In this document: positions 1-6,500 of the stretch, piece by piece | Numbering within the stretch: position 1 is the stretch's first letter | Layout of the letters: every line of letters starts with the position of its first letter | DNA from: Pontimonas sp. | Lineage (GTDB): Bacteria; Actinomycetota; Actinomycetes; Actinomycetales; Microbacteriaceae | Direction of reading: 5' to 3' | Length of the DNA stretch: 7,766 nucleotides | NCBI GenBank assembly: GCA_023263045.1 | Contig: JALQXU010000041.1 | Coordinates: forward strand, 1-7,766 | The notes under the pieces: model-generated | Told to the model about the DNA's origin: nothing | The model's database searches: none | The model's input: only the letters and a program-made list of their open reading frames with translations | Translations under genes and position numbers: made by a program

Positions 1-481
1 CATGTTTGATCCCACTGTCACGTATGAGGATTTGACGTGGATTAAGAAGCAGTGGCCGGGGAAAGTGCTCGTGAAGGGTGTTCAAACCGTGCAGGATGCG
101 AAAGATCTCGCGAAGGCGGGTGTGGAGGGGGTTGTGCTCTCAAATCATGGGGGCCGGCAACTTGATCGCGCACCGATCCCGTTCCATCTTTTGCCTGAGG
201 TGGTGCGTGAGGTGGGTAGAGACGTTGAGGTTCATGTGGACACGGGGATCATGTCAGGTGCTGATGTGGTGGCGAGTGTGGCGTTGGGGGCGAGGTTCAC
301 GATGGTGGGTCGAGCGTATTTGTATGGGTTGATGGCGGGTGGTGCTGCGGGTGTGGATCGGATGTTCCAGATTGTGACGGAGCAGATGACTCGGACGATG
401 CGGTTGTTAGGGGTGTCGTCTTTGGAGGAACTCGAACCCGGACACGTCAAGCAGTTGCGCCGGTTGATCGAGCGGGGCTAG
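1..481 (+). CDS. lldD: FMN-dependent L-lactate dehydrogenase / alpha-hydroxy-acid oxidase, C-terminal part
   Basis: Only the last 159 codons are present; the reading frame begins at base 2 and the gene continues off the left edge, so the ATG at 2-4 is almost certainly internal (family members are about 380-400 residues). The family oxidises L-2-hydroxy acids, typically L-lactate to pyruvate, with FMN. Visible signatures, numbered from base 2: Lys25 in VLVKG (flavin contact), SNHGGRQLD at 47-55 with the catalytic base His49 and substrate-binding Arg52, and the FMN-phosphate segment VDTGIMSGADV at 79-89 followed by ALGARFTMVGRAYLYGLMAGG (94-114). DTGIMS replaces the DGGIRR of the best-known oxidases; from memory this variant is common in actinobacterial homologues. 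The TAG stop is at 479-481. Codons here favour G at the third position (GTG, GGG, GCG, TTG) more than the next genes do. Position before a rhamnose operon suggests it handles lactate derived from lactaldehyde. Substrate could be another 2-hydroxy acid. Confidence 0.88.
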   Translation, partial: MFDPTVTYEDLTWIKKQWPGKVLVKGVQTVQDAKDLAKAGVEGVVLSNHGGRQLDRAPIPFHLLPEVVREVGRDVEVHVDTGIMSGADVVASVALGARFTMVGRAYLYGLMAGGAAGVDRMFQIVTEQMTRTMRLLGVSSLEELEPGHVKQLRRLIERG

Positions 482-513
482 AGATATGCCAGCTCTATCA
501 ACGACGTCGGGAA

Positions 514-527
514 TTGTAACGATTCAC
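514..527. promoter_or_regulatory. putative LacI-family operator, distal copy
   Basis: The 14-mer TTGTAACGATTCAC is centred on a CG step, as LacI-family operators usually are, and matches the better palindrome at 584-597 at 12 of 14 positions. Its own symmetry is imperfect. Centre-to-centre distance to the second copy is 70 bases, a spacing compatible with a looped repressor tetramer or with two dimers. The regulator is not in this window. Seen: the repeated sequence. Inferred: that it binds a sugar-responsive repressor. Confidence 0.5.
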
Positions 528-545
528 ATACAACTACGTCTTGGT

Positions 546-575
546 GTGACAAAGACCCTAGGAATCAATTAGTGT
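546..575 (+). promoter_or_regulatory. putative sigma-70-type promoter for the rha operon
   Basis: GTGACA at 546-551 matches the -35 consensus TTGACA at five of six bases. TAGTGT at 570-575, 18 bases downstream, keeps only the TAnnnT frame of a -10 box. Transcription would begin near 582, directly at the proximal operator (584-597), which is a normal place for a repressor to block initiation. An alternative -10 is TATCTC at 576-581, but no -35 fits it. The -10 is weak, so the assignment is tentative. No terminator is visible after lldD, so read-through from upstream is also possible. Confidence 0.35.
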
Positions 576-583
576 TATCTCTA

Positions 584-597
584 TTGAAACGATTCAA
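584..597. promoter_or_regulatory. putative LacI-family operator, proximal copy
   Basis: TTGAAACGATTCAA is a 14-base inverted repeat (12 of 14 positions symmetric) around a central CG, the typical form of a LacI-family operator. It lies 17 bases before the rhaT start codon and overlaps or directly follows the predicted transcription start. A related copy lies at 514-527. LacI-type regulators of sugar operons usually release DNA when the sugar or a pathway intermediate binds. The likely effector here is rhamnose or a derivative, by inference from the operon content. Confidence 0.6.
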
Positions 598-614
598 AAC
601 ACGAGGTAAGTGCA

Positions 615-2132
615 ATGGTGCTCTCTAGCCCCGACACGGGACGTCCCGTCCTGGAGATGTCGCACGTCGCCAAGTCCTTCGGTGGCGTCAAGGCTCTCGT
701 CGATGCAAGCCTCACACTGTATGCCGGTGAGGCACACGCACTTCTCGGAGAGAACGGAGCAGGCAAATCGACCCTGCTGAAGACTCTTGCCGGTGTTCAC
801 CGAGCAGACTCGGGTGAGATCACCCTTCATGGCAAGCCTTTTGAGCAGGGCAGCACCAAAGATTCGATCGAGCAGGGCATCGCGGTCATCTACCAGGAGC
901 CCAGCCTTTTTCCTGACCTGACCCTGGCCGAAAACGTATTCATTGGGAGGCAACTGACCTCCGGTGGGCTTGTCGATTGGCCCGCCATGGAGCGCGAATC
1001 CCGCGAACTCTTCGCCCGTTTGGGTGTGAACCTAGATCCCCATCAAAAAGCTCGGGGTATCTCTATCGCGGACCAGCAGATTGTCGAAATCGCCAAGGCC
1101 CTGTCTACGGATGCTCGCGTCATCGTGATGGATGAGCCGACCGCCGCACTGTCGTCCAAGGAAGTGGAACGCCTGTTCTCGGTGGTCAGAAATCTGCGGG
1201 AGCAGGGTAGTGCTGTGGTGTTCGTGAGCCACCGTTTGGATGAGGTCTTTGCGCTCTGCGATCGGATGACGGTGATGCGTGATGGCTCGACAGTGGGCTC
1301 AGCTTTGATAGCGGACACCTCAGAGGTCGAGGTTGTTCGGATGATGGTGGGTCGCGAAGTATCTGAGCTCTTCCCCAAGCTTCCGCCCAAGATTGGTGAC
1401 GTCGTGCTCGAGGTCAAAGACCTGAGCCTCGAAGGCCAGTTCTCTGACATTTCGTTCGAAGTACGCGCCGGAGAAATCTTTGCGCTCGCGGGCTTGGTCG
1501 GATCGGGTCGCTCCGAAGTCATTAGAGCGGTATTTGGCATAGACCGTTACGACTCCGGCTCGGTTGTTCTCAACGGCAAACCTTTGCCCGCGGGAAAACC
1601 GGCTGTGTCGATGTCCTCAGGTATCGCTCTCGTTCCGGAGGACCGTCGTCAACAGGGCTTGTTTATGGCGTCATCGATTGCGCGCAACGTTGCGGTGACG
1701 CTCTTGAAGAAACTGAGCTCATGGATTCTGCTGCGCAAGAAGCGAGAAGAGTCCACTGCCCAGACCTGGGCTGAGACTCTGCAGCTGAAGTTTGCCACTC
1801 TTGCCGATCCGGTAGAGCGACTATCGGGAGGAAACCAGCAAAAAGTGGTGCTCTCAAAATGGCTCGCTACCGAACCACAGGTGTTGATTGTGGATGAGCC
1901 CACTCGAGGAATCGATGTGGGAACAAAGGCCGAGGTTCACCGACTTCTCTCGCAAAAAGCGCAGCAGGGAATGGCTGTGCTGATGGTGTCTTCGGAGTTG
2001 CCCGAGGTGTTGGGAATGGCGGATCGCATCTTTGTTATGCGTGAAGGAATGCACATGGGCACCCTGGATCGTGATGAGGCCGACCCCGAGAAAATCATCA
2101 CATTGGCAACCGGTGGGGTGGTAGCCCGATGA
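615..2132 (+). CDS. rhaT: Rhamnose ABC transporter, ATP-binding protein (two ABC domains)
   Basis: This 505-residue cytoplasmic ATPase powers sugar import. It belongs to the double-domain class used by ribose, xylose, rhamnose and AI-2 importers, and its length is normal. First domain: Walker A GENGAGKST (45-53), Q-loop YQE (93-95), a degenerate signature around ISIADQQ (149-155), Walker B VIVMDEP (169-175) and switch His206 in VSHR. Second domain: a degenerate Walker A GLVGSGRSE (293-301) with Arg299 where Lys is expected, canonical signature LSGGNQQK (403-410), Walker B LIVDEPT (424-430), and SSE in place of the switch His. This asymmetry is usual for the family and implies one main hydrolytic site. 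The start at 615 follows GAGGTAAG at 603-610. Its stop overlaps the rhaP start in ATGA (2129-2132), suggesting translational coupling. The rhamnose assignment rests mainly on rhaU downstream; sequence alone would fit ribose or AI-2 importers as well. Confidence 0.85.
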   Translation: MVLSSPDTGRPVLEMSHVAKSFGGVKALVDASLTLYAGEAHALLGENGAGKSTLLKTLAGVHRADSGEITLHGKPFEQGSTKDSIEQGIAVIYQEPSLFPDLTLAENVFIGRQLTSGGLVDWPAMERESRELFARLGVNLDPHQKARGISIADQQIVEIAKALSTDARVIVMDEPTAALSSKEVERLFSVVRNLREQGSAVVFVSHRLDEVFALCDRMTVMRDGSTVGSALIADTSEVEVVRMMVGREVSELFPKLPPKIGDVVLEVKDLSLEGQFSDISFEVRAGEIFALAGLVGSGRSEVIRAVFGIDRYDSGSVVLNGKPLPAGKPAVSMSSGIALVPEDRRQQGLFMASSIARNVAVTLLKKLSSWILLRKKREESTAQTWAETLQLKFATLADPVERLSGGNQQKVVLSKWLATEPQVLIVDEPTRGIDVGTKAEVHRLLSQKAQQGMAVLMVSSELPEVLGMADRIFVMREGMHMGTLDRDEADPEKIITLATGGVVAR

Positions 2133-3109
2133 GAGCCATCACCAACGTGTTCCGCGCCCGCGAAATGCCGGTGTTCCTCGCACTCGTCTTGGTCGTGGCG
2201 ATTGCGGGAATTGCGAACCCCGCGTTCCTCAGCGCTGCCGGAGCAATCGACATTCTCTTGGGAGTGGCCATTGTCGCCATTCTTGCTGTGGGGCAGACCT
2301 TCGTCATTGTGATGCGCCACATTGATCTTTCTGTGGGATCCCTGATCGGATTTACATCGTTTCTCATCGGTGATCTCTACGCGCAGGGCTATGGCCTGTG
2401 GGGTGGCCTGGCAGCTGCTTTGGGTGTGGGTCTGATTGTCGGAGCCGCCAACGGATTCTTGGTGGCATACCTCAAATTGCCGAGCCTCGTGGTGACTCTC
2501 GGGGCCCTCTACATCGTCCGAGGAGTCTTCAATGACTACGCCTTCGGACGCACCATTACTGCAGCGATGGTTCCGCCCGAGGTGGCGTGGATTGGCCTGA
2601 ACCGACTCGGAGGAATCCCCTACCTGTTCCTCATTGGCCTCGCTCTCGTCATTGTGAGCGGTCTGGTGATGAGGAGAGTGAAAGCCGCTCGTGACCTGTA
2701 TGCGATTGGGTCCAATCCAGCGGCCGCGGAACTGGCGGGTATTCCCGTTGCTCGTCGAGTATTCGGAGCGTTTGTGCTCAACGGAGCCATTACCGGTCTC
2801 GCGGGAGCTGTGATGCTCGGTCGGTTCAACGCGGCCAACGCTAACTCGGGCTTGGCGCTCGAGCTGATTGTGATCGCCGCTTGCGTCGTGGGCGGGGTCA
2901 CCATCGCGGGAGGGTCCGGATCGGTGTGGGGAGCTTTCCTCGGTGCCATCTTGCTCCAGGCCATTACGCGCACCATTGGTGCCTTGGGTATCCCACAGTT
3001 CTGGCAGCAGGCCTTCAACGGAGGACTCATCATCTTGGCGATTGCATTCGATAAGTACCTCAACAGCCGGGTGAAGACGACGACGATTATGGGGTCACAA
3101 AATGATTAG
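2129..3109 (+). CDS. rhaP: Rhamnose ABC transporter, permease protein 1
   Basis: This 326-residue integral membrane protein is a BPD_transp_2 (RbsC-like) permease, one of two different subunits expected to form the sugar channel. Hydrophobic helices run almost throughout, beginning near residues 14-29 and 38-61. HIDLSVGS (64-71) is the family's conserved loop. The cytoplasmic segment from about 186 to 227 (YAIGSNPAAAELAGIP and onward) is the EAA-like coupling region that docks on the ATPase. GGVTIAGGSGSVWGAFLGA (255-273) is another family hallmark. The ATG at 2129 overlaps the rhaT stop by four bases and is preceded by the purine-rich GGTGGGGTGG (2112-2121). The TAG stop at 3107-3109 lies inside the start of rhaQ. 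Separate permease genes, rather than one homodimer gene, are typical of rhamnose and AI-2 (Lsr) importers and less so of ribose ones. Which permease corresponds to RhaP and which to RhaQ is assigned by gene order only. Confidence 0.82.
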   Translation: MRAITNVFRAREMPVFLALVLVVAIAGIANPAFLSAAGAIDILLGVAIVAILAVGQTFVIVMRHIDLSVGSLIGFTSFLIGDLYAQGYGLWGGLAAALGVGLIVGAANGFLVAYLKLPSLVVTLGALYIVRGVFNDYAFGRTITAAMVPPEVAWIGLNRLGGIPYLFLIGLALVIVSGLVMRRVKAARDLYAIGSNPAAAELAGIPVARRVFGAFVLNGAITGLAGAVMLGRFNAANANSGLALELIVIAACVVGGVTIAGGSGSVWGAFLGAILLQAITRTIGALGIPQFWQQAFNGGLIILAIAFDKYLNSRVKTTTIMGSQND

Positions 3110-4103
3110 GTGGAATCTAACTTGGGATAAAGGCGTCGGGCTCTTCCTGATTTTTGCCGTTCTGCTGGGCTCCTTGCTCTCCGATAATTTCGCGAACGCC
3201 AGCAATTTGAGCTTCGTACTTCGTGATGTCACCGAGTTCGCCATCATTGCTTTGGCGATGACTTTCCTCATCATTTCGGGGGAGATTGATTTGTCGGTGG
3301 CCTCGACTCTGAATCTCAGTAGTGCGAGCTTGGGCTTTTTGTATCGCGCTGGGGTGCCCTTCGAAGTCGCGATTGTCGGTGGACTTCTCGTCGGACTCGC
3401 GTGTGGACTTTTCAATGGGTGGTTGGTGACGAAGCTGGGCTTGCCCTCGCTGGCCGTGACAATCGCCACGTTGGCGCTCTATCGAGGTCTGAGTTATGCG
3501 CTTTTGGGTAACCAGCCGGTCAACGAGTTGCCCGAGTTTTGGATTGGTATTGGTTACGGTCGTATCCCCGGAACCTTCCTGCCTTGGTCCACAATCTTGC
3601 TGGTGGTCCTTGCTGCTGTGGCGTGGTTTGTTCTCCACCACACGCGATACGGTCGCTGGACCTTTGCCATCGGTGTTAACGCGGAAGCCGCGAAGTTCAG
3701 TGGTATTCCGGTTCAGCGCACCAAGTTGATGCTGTTTGCCATGACTGGTCTGATGTCCGGAGTCGCTGGAGTTGTGTATACGCTGCGATTTGCCAGCGCA
3801 TCACCGGATGGCGCTGTGGGCTACGAATTGAGCATCATCGCCGCCGTGCTCTTTGGCGGGGTGTCCATCGCGGGTGGCATCGGAACAATGTGGGGAGTAA
3901 TTGCTGCTGTGCTCTCCCTGGGCGTGATCCGATCCGCTCTCCAACTTGCAGGATTTACGGCGAACTCGTTGCTGATTGTCAGCGGTGGGTTGCTGTTGAT
4001 TTCAGTTATCGCTCCAAAGGTAACTGAAACCTTGCGTAACCGCACTCGTGCGGGGAGCAAGGAGAACACCAAGAAAACCATTCGAGAGGTGGGAAATGAA
4101 TAA
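3102..4103 (+). CDS. rhaQ: Rhamnose ABC transporter, permease protein 2
   Basis: This 333-residue membrane protein is the second BPD_transp_2 permease, paralogous to rhaP but clearly diverged. Helices begin near residue 12. SGEIDLSVAS (59-68) matches the HIDLSVGS loop of RhaP. FAIGVNAEAAKFSGIP (188-203) and the following helix form the EAA-like ATPase contact, and GGVSIAGGIGTMWGV (252-266) matches the equivalent RhaP segment. The C-terminal tail (about 310-333) is highly charged with many Lys and Arg, as expected for a cytoplasmic end. The ATG at 3102 overlaps the end of rhaP by eight bases (ATGATTAG), with GGGG at 3091-3094 as a weak ribosome site. Its own end overlaps rhaS by eight bases. 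Together with RhaP it should form a heterodimeric channel. Confidence 0.82.
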   Translation: MIRWNLTWDKGVGLFLIFAVLLGSLLSDNFANASNLSFVLRDVTEFAIIALAMTFLIISGEIDLSVASTLNLSSASLGFLYRAGVPFEVAIVGGLLVGLACGLFNGWLVTKLGLPSLAVTIATLALYRGLSYALLGNQPVNELPEFWIGIGYGRIPGTFLPWSTILLVVLAAVAWFVLHHTRYGRWTFAIGVNAEAAKFSGIPVQRTKLMLFAMTGLMSGVAGVVYTLRFASASPDGAVGYELSIIAAVLFGGVSIAGGIGTMWGVIAAVLSLGVIRSALQLAGFTANSLLIVSGGLLLISVIAPKVTETLRNRTRAGSKENTKKTIREVGNE

Positions 4104-5181
4104 TCGACTATTTAAGTCGGGCGCTCGTGCATTTGCTCTGAGCGCAGTTGTTGCACTCGGTATTGCCGGGTGTGCCAGCACACCTGAAACAACGACCACC
4201 GAGGAAACGTCGAGCTCGACAGAGACCACGACGGAGACTGCTGAGTCATACCGCATCGCCATCATGCCGAAGGCCATCAACATTGGTTACTTCTCCGCAT
4301 GGGATGAGGGTGCTCAGAAGGCTTGTGAAGAACTCGGTGCAAGCTGTGACTACATTGGACCCAACGAGGCCACCGGCCCCGCCCAGGTTCAGTTCATCAA
4401 CCAGGTGATCCAGGAGGGCTACGACGCTCTCGTTATCTCCGCTGCTGACCAGAACGCCATCGTTCCGGCTCTGCAGGAGGCTGCTGCTGCCGGAATCACC
4501 ATTGTGACTTCTGACGCTGACGTCGCTGCTGAGTCCGCTGACGCCCGTCTGGTCTCGATCCTTCCTTCCGCAGCAGACCGCATTGGTACTGCTGAGGTCG
4601 ACTGGGTTGCTGAGGAAGTTGGCGAAGAGGGTTGTGTGACAATTCTTTCCGCTGCCGCTACCGCTGCAAACCAGAACGTCTGGATCGCAGCTATGGGACC
4701 CTACCTTGAGGCCACCTACCCCAACATGTCCTGGTGTGGTGGAGACCTCGAGTCGGCAACCTTCTACGGGGATGACGACGCCACCAAGTCGGTGGAGCAG
4801 TTCAACGCCATCCTGTCGCAGTACCCTGACGTAGCCGGCATCATTGCCCCCACCACCGTGGGTGTTCTGGCCGCTGCACAGGAGAAGAAGGCCAAGGGCG
4901 CTTCTGTTGCTGTGACCGGTCTGGGTCTGCCTTCTGAGATGGCTCCGTACATCGAAGATGGCACCATCACCAAGGTTGGTCTGTGGAACCCCATCGACCT
5001 GGGTTACGTTGCGGTTTACGCAGCTGTGCTCGGCATGAACGGTGAGTTCGACGGTTCCGTCGGATCCACCTTCTCGGCTGGTGACGGAAGCTACGAAGTG
5101 GTCGAGGGTGGCATTGCCTACCTCGGTGACCCCTTCACCTTCACCATCGACAACATTGCCACCTTCAAGGAGATTTACTAA
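4096..5181 (+). CDS. rhaS: Rhamnose ABC transporter, substrate-binding lipoprotein
   Basis: This 361-residue protein is a periplasmic-binding-protein-like (Peripla_BP_4 type) sugar receptor. Residues 1-25 form a lipoprotein signal: basic start (NNRLFKSGAR), hydrophobic core, and lipobox IAGC with Cys26 as the lipidated residue, so the protein should be tethered outside the membrane. Residues 27-50 are a Thr/Ser/Glu-rich flexible linker. The globular domain begins at YRIAIMPK (52-59) and runs to the C-terminal Tyr361, with typical two-lobe segments such as YDALVISAAD and AGITIVTSDAD. The ATG at 4096 is chosen because GAGAGG (4084-4089) lies six bases upstream and it gives a clean signal peptide; an in-frame ATG at 4048 would add 16 charged residues. 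It overlaps rhaQ by eight bases. GCC/GCT and GAG codons dominate, in keeping with high expression. Here the receptor gene follows the permeases, whereas in the rhizobial rha operon it precedes the ATPase. Ligand identity is inferred from rhaU. Confidence 0.85.
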   Translation: MNNRLFKSGARAFALSAVVALGIAGCASTPETTTTEETSSSTETTTETAESYRIAIMPKAINIGYFSAWDEGAQKACEELGASCDYIGPNEATGPAQVQFINQVIQEGYDALVISAADQNAIVPALQEAAAAGITIVTSDADVAAESADARLVSILPSAADRIGTAEVDWVAEEVGEEGCVTILSAAATAANQNVWIAAMGPYLEATYPNMSWCGGDLESATFYGDDDATKSVEQFNAILSQYPDVAGIIAPTTVGVLAAAQEKKAKGASVAVTGLGLPSEMAPYIEDGTITKVGLWNPIDLGYVAVYAAVLGMNGEFDGSVGSTFSAGDGSYEVVEGGIAYLGDPFTFTIDNIATFKEIY

Positions 5182-5203
5182 TTTCCAGGTAGCTAGCTAG
5201 AAG

Positions 5204-5241
5204 CCTCGGGTGGTAGTCATGTCAATGGCTACCACCCGAGG
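5204..5241 (+). promoter_or_regulatory. Strong hairpin between rhaS and rhaU (3' stabiliser or attenuator)
   Basis: CCTCGGGTGGTAG (5204-5216) is perfectly complementary to CTACCACCCGAGG (5229-5241). The stem extends inward through one G-U pair and three Watson-Crick pairs to a GTCA loop (5221-5224), giving 17 pairs in total. No T-run follows, so it is not a classical intrinsic terminator. Only 27 bases separate it from rhaU and no separate promoter is apparent there, so transcription must pass through at least partly. A role in protecting the rhaS message or reducing rhaU expression is inferred. Confidence 0.7.
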
Positions 5242-5268
5242 TGGTTAACGACACTGAAAGGCAACATC

Positions 5269-5592
5269 ATGCAGCGCGTGGGTTTTCGTTTGAAACTCAA
5301 GAAAGACCTCCTCGATGAATACGTGGAGCGTCATCGATCCGTCTGGCCCGAAATGCTCGAGGCGCTCTCGGCGACAGGCTGGACCAACTACTCGTTGTTC
5401 CTTGACCGCGACGACGCCACCCTTTTTGGCTACTTTGAGACCCCGGATTTGGACGCCGCCCGAGCCGGAATGGCTGCTACGGAGGTCAACGCGAGGTGGC
5501 AGTCCGAGATGGCTCACTTCTTCGAAGAGCTTGATGGCCTCAAGCCGGATGAGGGTTTCAAGCAGCTCGAGAGCGTCTTCTACTTGGCTTAA
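5269..5592 (+). CDS. rhaU: L-rhamnose mutarotase
   Basis: This 107-residue cytoplasmic enzyme interconverts the alpha and beta anomers of L-rhamnose, matching the transported sugar to the anomer used by the next enzyme. It can be lined up by eye with E. coli RhaM (YiiL, 104 residues): EY at 17-18, RH at 21-22, VWPE at 25-28, NYSLFLDRDDATLFGYFE (39-56), a Trp in NARWQSEM, and C-terminal VFYL (103-106). Tyr18, catalytic His22 and Trp26 fall at the same numbers as in RhaM. The fold is a dimeric alpha/beta barrel with ferredoxin-like topology. GAAAGG (5256-5261) lies seven bases before the ATG. It is separated from rhaS by a strong hairpin and followed by a likely terminator, so it is the last gene of the operon. 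This gene gives the best evidence for the substrate of the transporter. The symbol rhaU follows rhizobial usage; rhaM is equivalent. Confidence 0.92.
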   Translation: MQRVGFRLKLKKDLLDEYVERHRSVWPEMLEALSATGWTNYSLFLDRDDATLFGYFETPDLDAARAGMAATEVNARWQSEMAHFFEELDGLKPDEGFKQLESVFYLA

Positions 5593-5596
5593 CGAG

Positions 5597-5626
5597 TGGT
5601 GGGGCGGCCAAGCGACCGCCCCACCA
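5597..5626. terminator. Hairpin between convergent genes, probable bidirectional terminator
   Basis: TGGTGGGGCGG (5597-5607) pairs perfectly with CCGCCCCACCA (5616-5626) across an eight-base loop. It begins four bases after the rhaU stop and ends eleven bases from the stop of the opposing gene, so it serves the ends of both transcription units. Neither side has a run of T residues, which is common for actinobacterial terminators. Confidence 0.72.
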
Positions 5627-5637
5627 TCGACTCAGAA

Positions 5638-6423
5638 CTATTCGCCGCGGAGAATAGCCAGCAGACGCAGGATCTCGACATAGAGCCACACGACGGTGAC
5701 CATGATCCCAAACGCTGCGTGCCATCCGAAGACCCGTGGAGCTCCCTGCTCGACCCCAGCCTGAATGGACTCAAAGTCCATGACCAGCGAGTAAGCGGCG
5801 AGGAAGACCACGAGGACCCCGAGGAATACTCCGAGCGGAATTCCGAAGATCTCGGTACTGCGAAGCCCGAACATGCCATCGGTCGCGCCGAAGATCATGA
5901 GTCCGAAGTTCACCAGCGAGAACACCATGTATCCGACCATTGCGACCAGGACAATCCGGGTCATGCGCGCAGAGGTGCGGAACTTTCCGCTGAGGAACAA
6001 GAAGAGTGTCACTCCGATGACCGCGAGAGTTCCAAAGACCGCTTGGGTGACAATTCCATCCCACATCTGGGAGAAGATGGCGGAAATCCCACCCACAAAG
6101 AGACCTTGGAAGGCCGCGTAGCTCAGGATCAGGCCCCTCGAGGGCTGCTTCTTAAAGATGTTGACCAGCGCCAGGACAAATCCGACGATGAAGCCGGGAA
6201 TAGCGAGCGCGGGAACAATCCACCCGACAACCGCACCGGCGACCAAGATTCCAAACGAAATCAAAGTCTTCATGATGGTGTCCTCGTAGGACATCCGACC
6301 GGTGTCAGTCGTAGAGGCTGACGGACGACCATACATTTCATCGAGTTGCTCGGCACTCGGGGTCGCCAGAGTGTTCTCGCGGAACGCCAGAGAACGCGCA
6401 AATGCAGGGTTAGAGTTCGACAT
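5638..6423 (-). CDS. Bax inhibitor-1 / YccA family membrane protein
   Basis: This 261-residue multi-pass protein resembles the bacterial BaxI_1 group of the TMBIM/BI-1 superfamily. Residues 1-48 are a hydrophilic, probably cytoplasmic N-terminus (SNSNPAFAR...DEMYGR). Seven hydrophobic segments follow, roughly at 52-70, 73-90, 98-119, 125-145, 155-179, 194-214 and 233-257. SYAAFQGLFVGGIS (101-114) is the family's conserved helix region, and acidic residues Asp216, Glu218 and Glu250 lie in the last helices, where calcium/proton-gating acids are found in studied members. The physiological role in actinobacteria is not established. The start at 6423 is preferred because AAAAGG lies five bases upstream (plus-strand 6429-6434) and the N-terminus is typical; an upstream in-frame start at 6567 would run into the neighbouring gene. 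It is convergent with rhaU and unrelated to sugar uptake. Confidence 0.87.
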   Translation of the reverse strand: MSNSNPAFARSLAFRENTLATPSAEQLDEMYGRPSASTTDTGRMSYEDTIMKTLISFGILVAGAVVGWIVPALAIPGFIVGFVLALVNIFKKQPSRGLILSYAAFQGLFVGGISAIFSQMWDGIVTQAVFGTLAVIGVTLFLFLSGKFRTSARMTRIVLVAMVGYMVFSLVNFGLMIFGATDGMFGLRSTEIFGIPLGVFLGVLVVFLAAYSLVMDFESIQAGVEQGAPRVFGWHAAFGIMVTVVWLYVEILRLLAILRGE

Positions 6424-6458
6424 GGTTGCCTTTTCGCTCGACCAATAGGGACAACTCC

Positions 6459-6464
6459 ATTGTA
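6459..6464 (-). promoter_or_regulatory. Putative -10 box upstream of the BI-1 gene
   Basis: On the minus strand this reads TACAAT, five of six matches to TATAAT. It would place the transcription start near 6452, giving a leader of about 30 bases that contains the AAAAGG ribosome site. I see no convincing -35 at 16-18 bases, so the call rests on the -10 and position. It would let this gene be expressed separately from the upstream DUF4190-like gene. Confidence 0.4.
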
Positions 6465-6500
6465 GAGAGCTGGCTTGAGGAGTGCTGAGGAATTCCTTAG

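Noticed and set aside
292..301. Apparent mutation of the second Walker A Lys in the ATPase
   Set aside because: GLVGSGRSE with Arg in place of Lys is the normal state of the C-terminal domain in double-domain sugar ABC ATPases; these positions are protein residues of the 615-2132 gene.
4048..4095. Upstream ATG for the sugar-binding protein
   Set aside because: It would add 16 charged residues before the lipoprotein signal and overlap rhaQ more deeply. The ATG at 4096 has a good ribosome site and a clean signal peptide.
615..5181. Reading the transporter as an AI-2 (Lsr) or ribose importer
   Set aside because: The ATPase and permeases alone would allow it, but the operon ends with a clear L-rhamnose mutarotase and lacks LsrG, LsrF, RbsD or RbsK.
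5596..6321. Long + strand open frame of 241 codons opposite the BI-1 gene
   Set aside because: Its product is very hydrophilic, low-complexity and family-less, and it mirrors a well-supported membrane protein on the other strand. It has no ribosome site and starts inside the terminator hairpin, so it is a shadow frame.
6488..6497. AGGAATTCCT palindrome after the DUF4190-like gene
   Set aside because: A ten-base palindrome with no loop cannot form a useful hairpin and is not followed by a T-run. It is likely chance.
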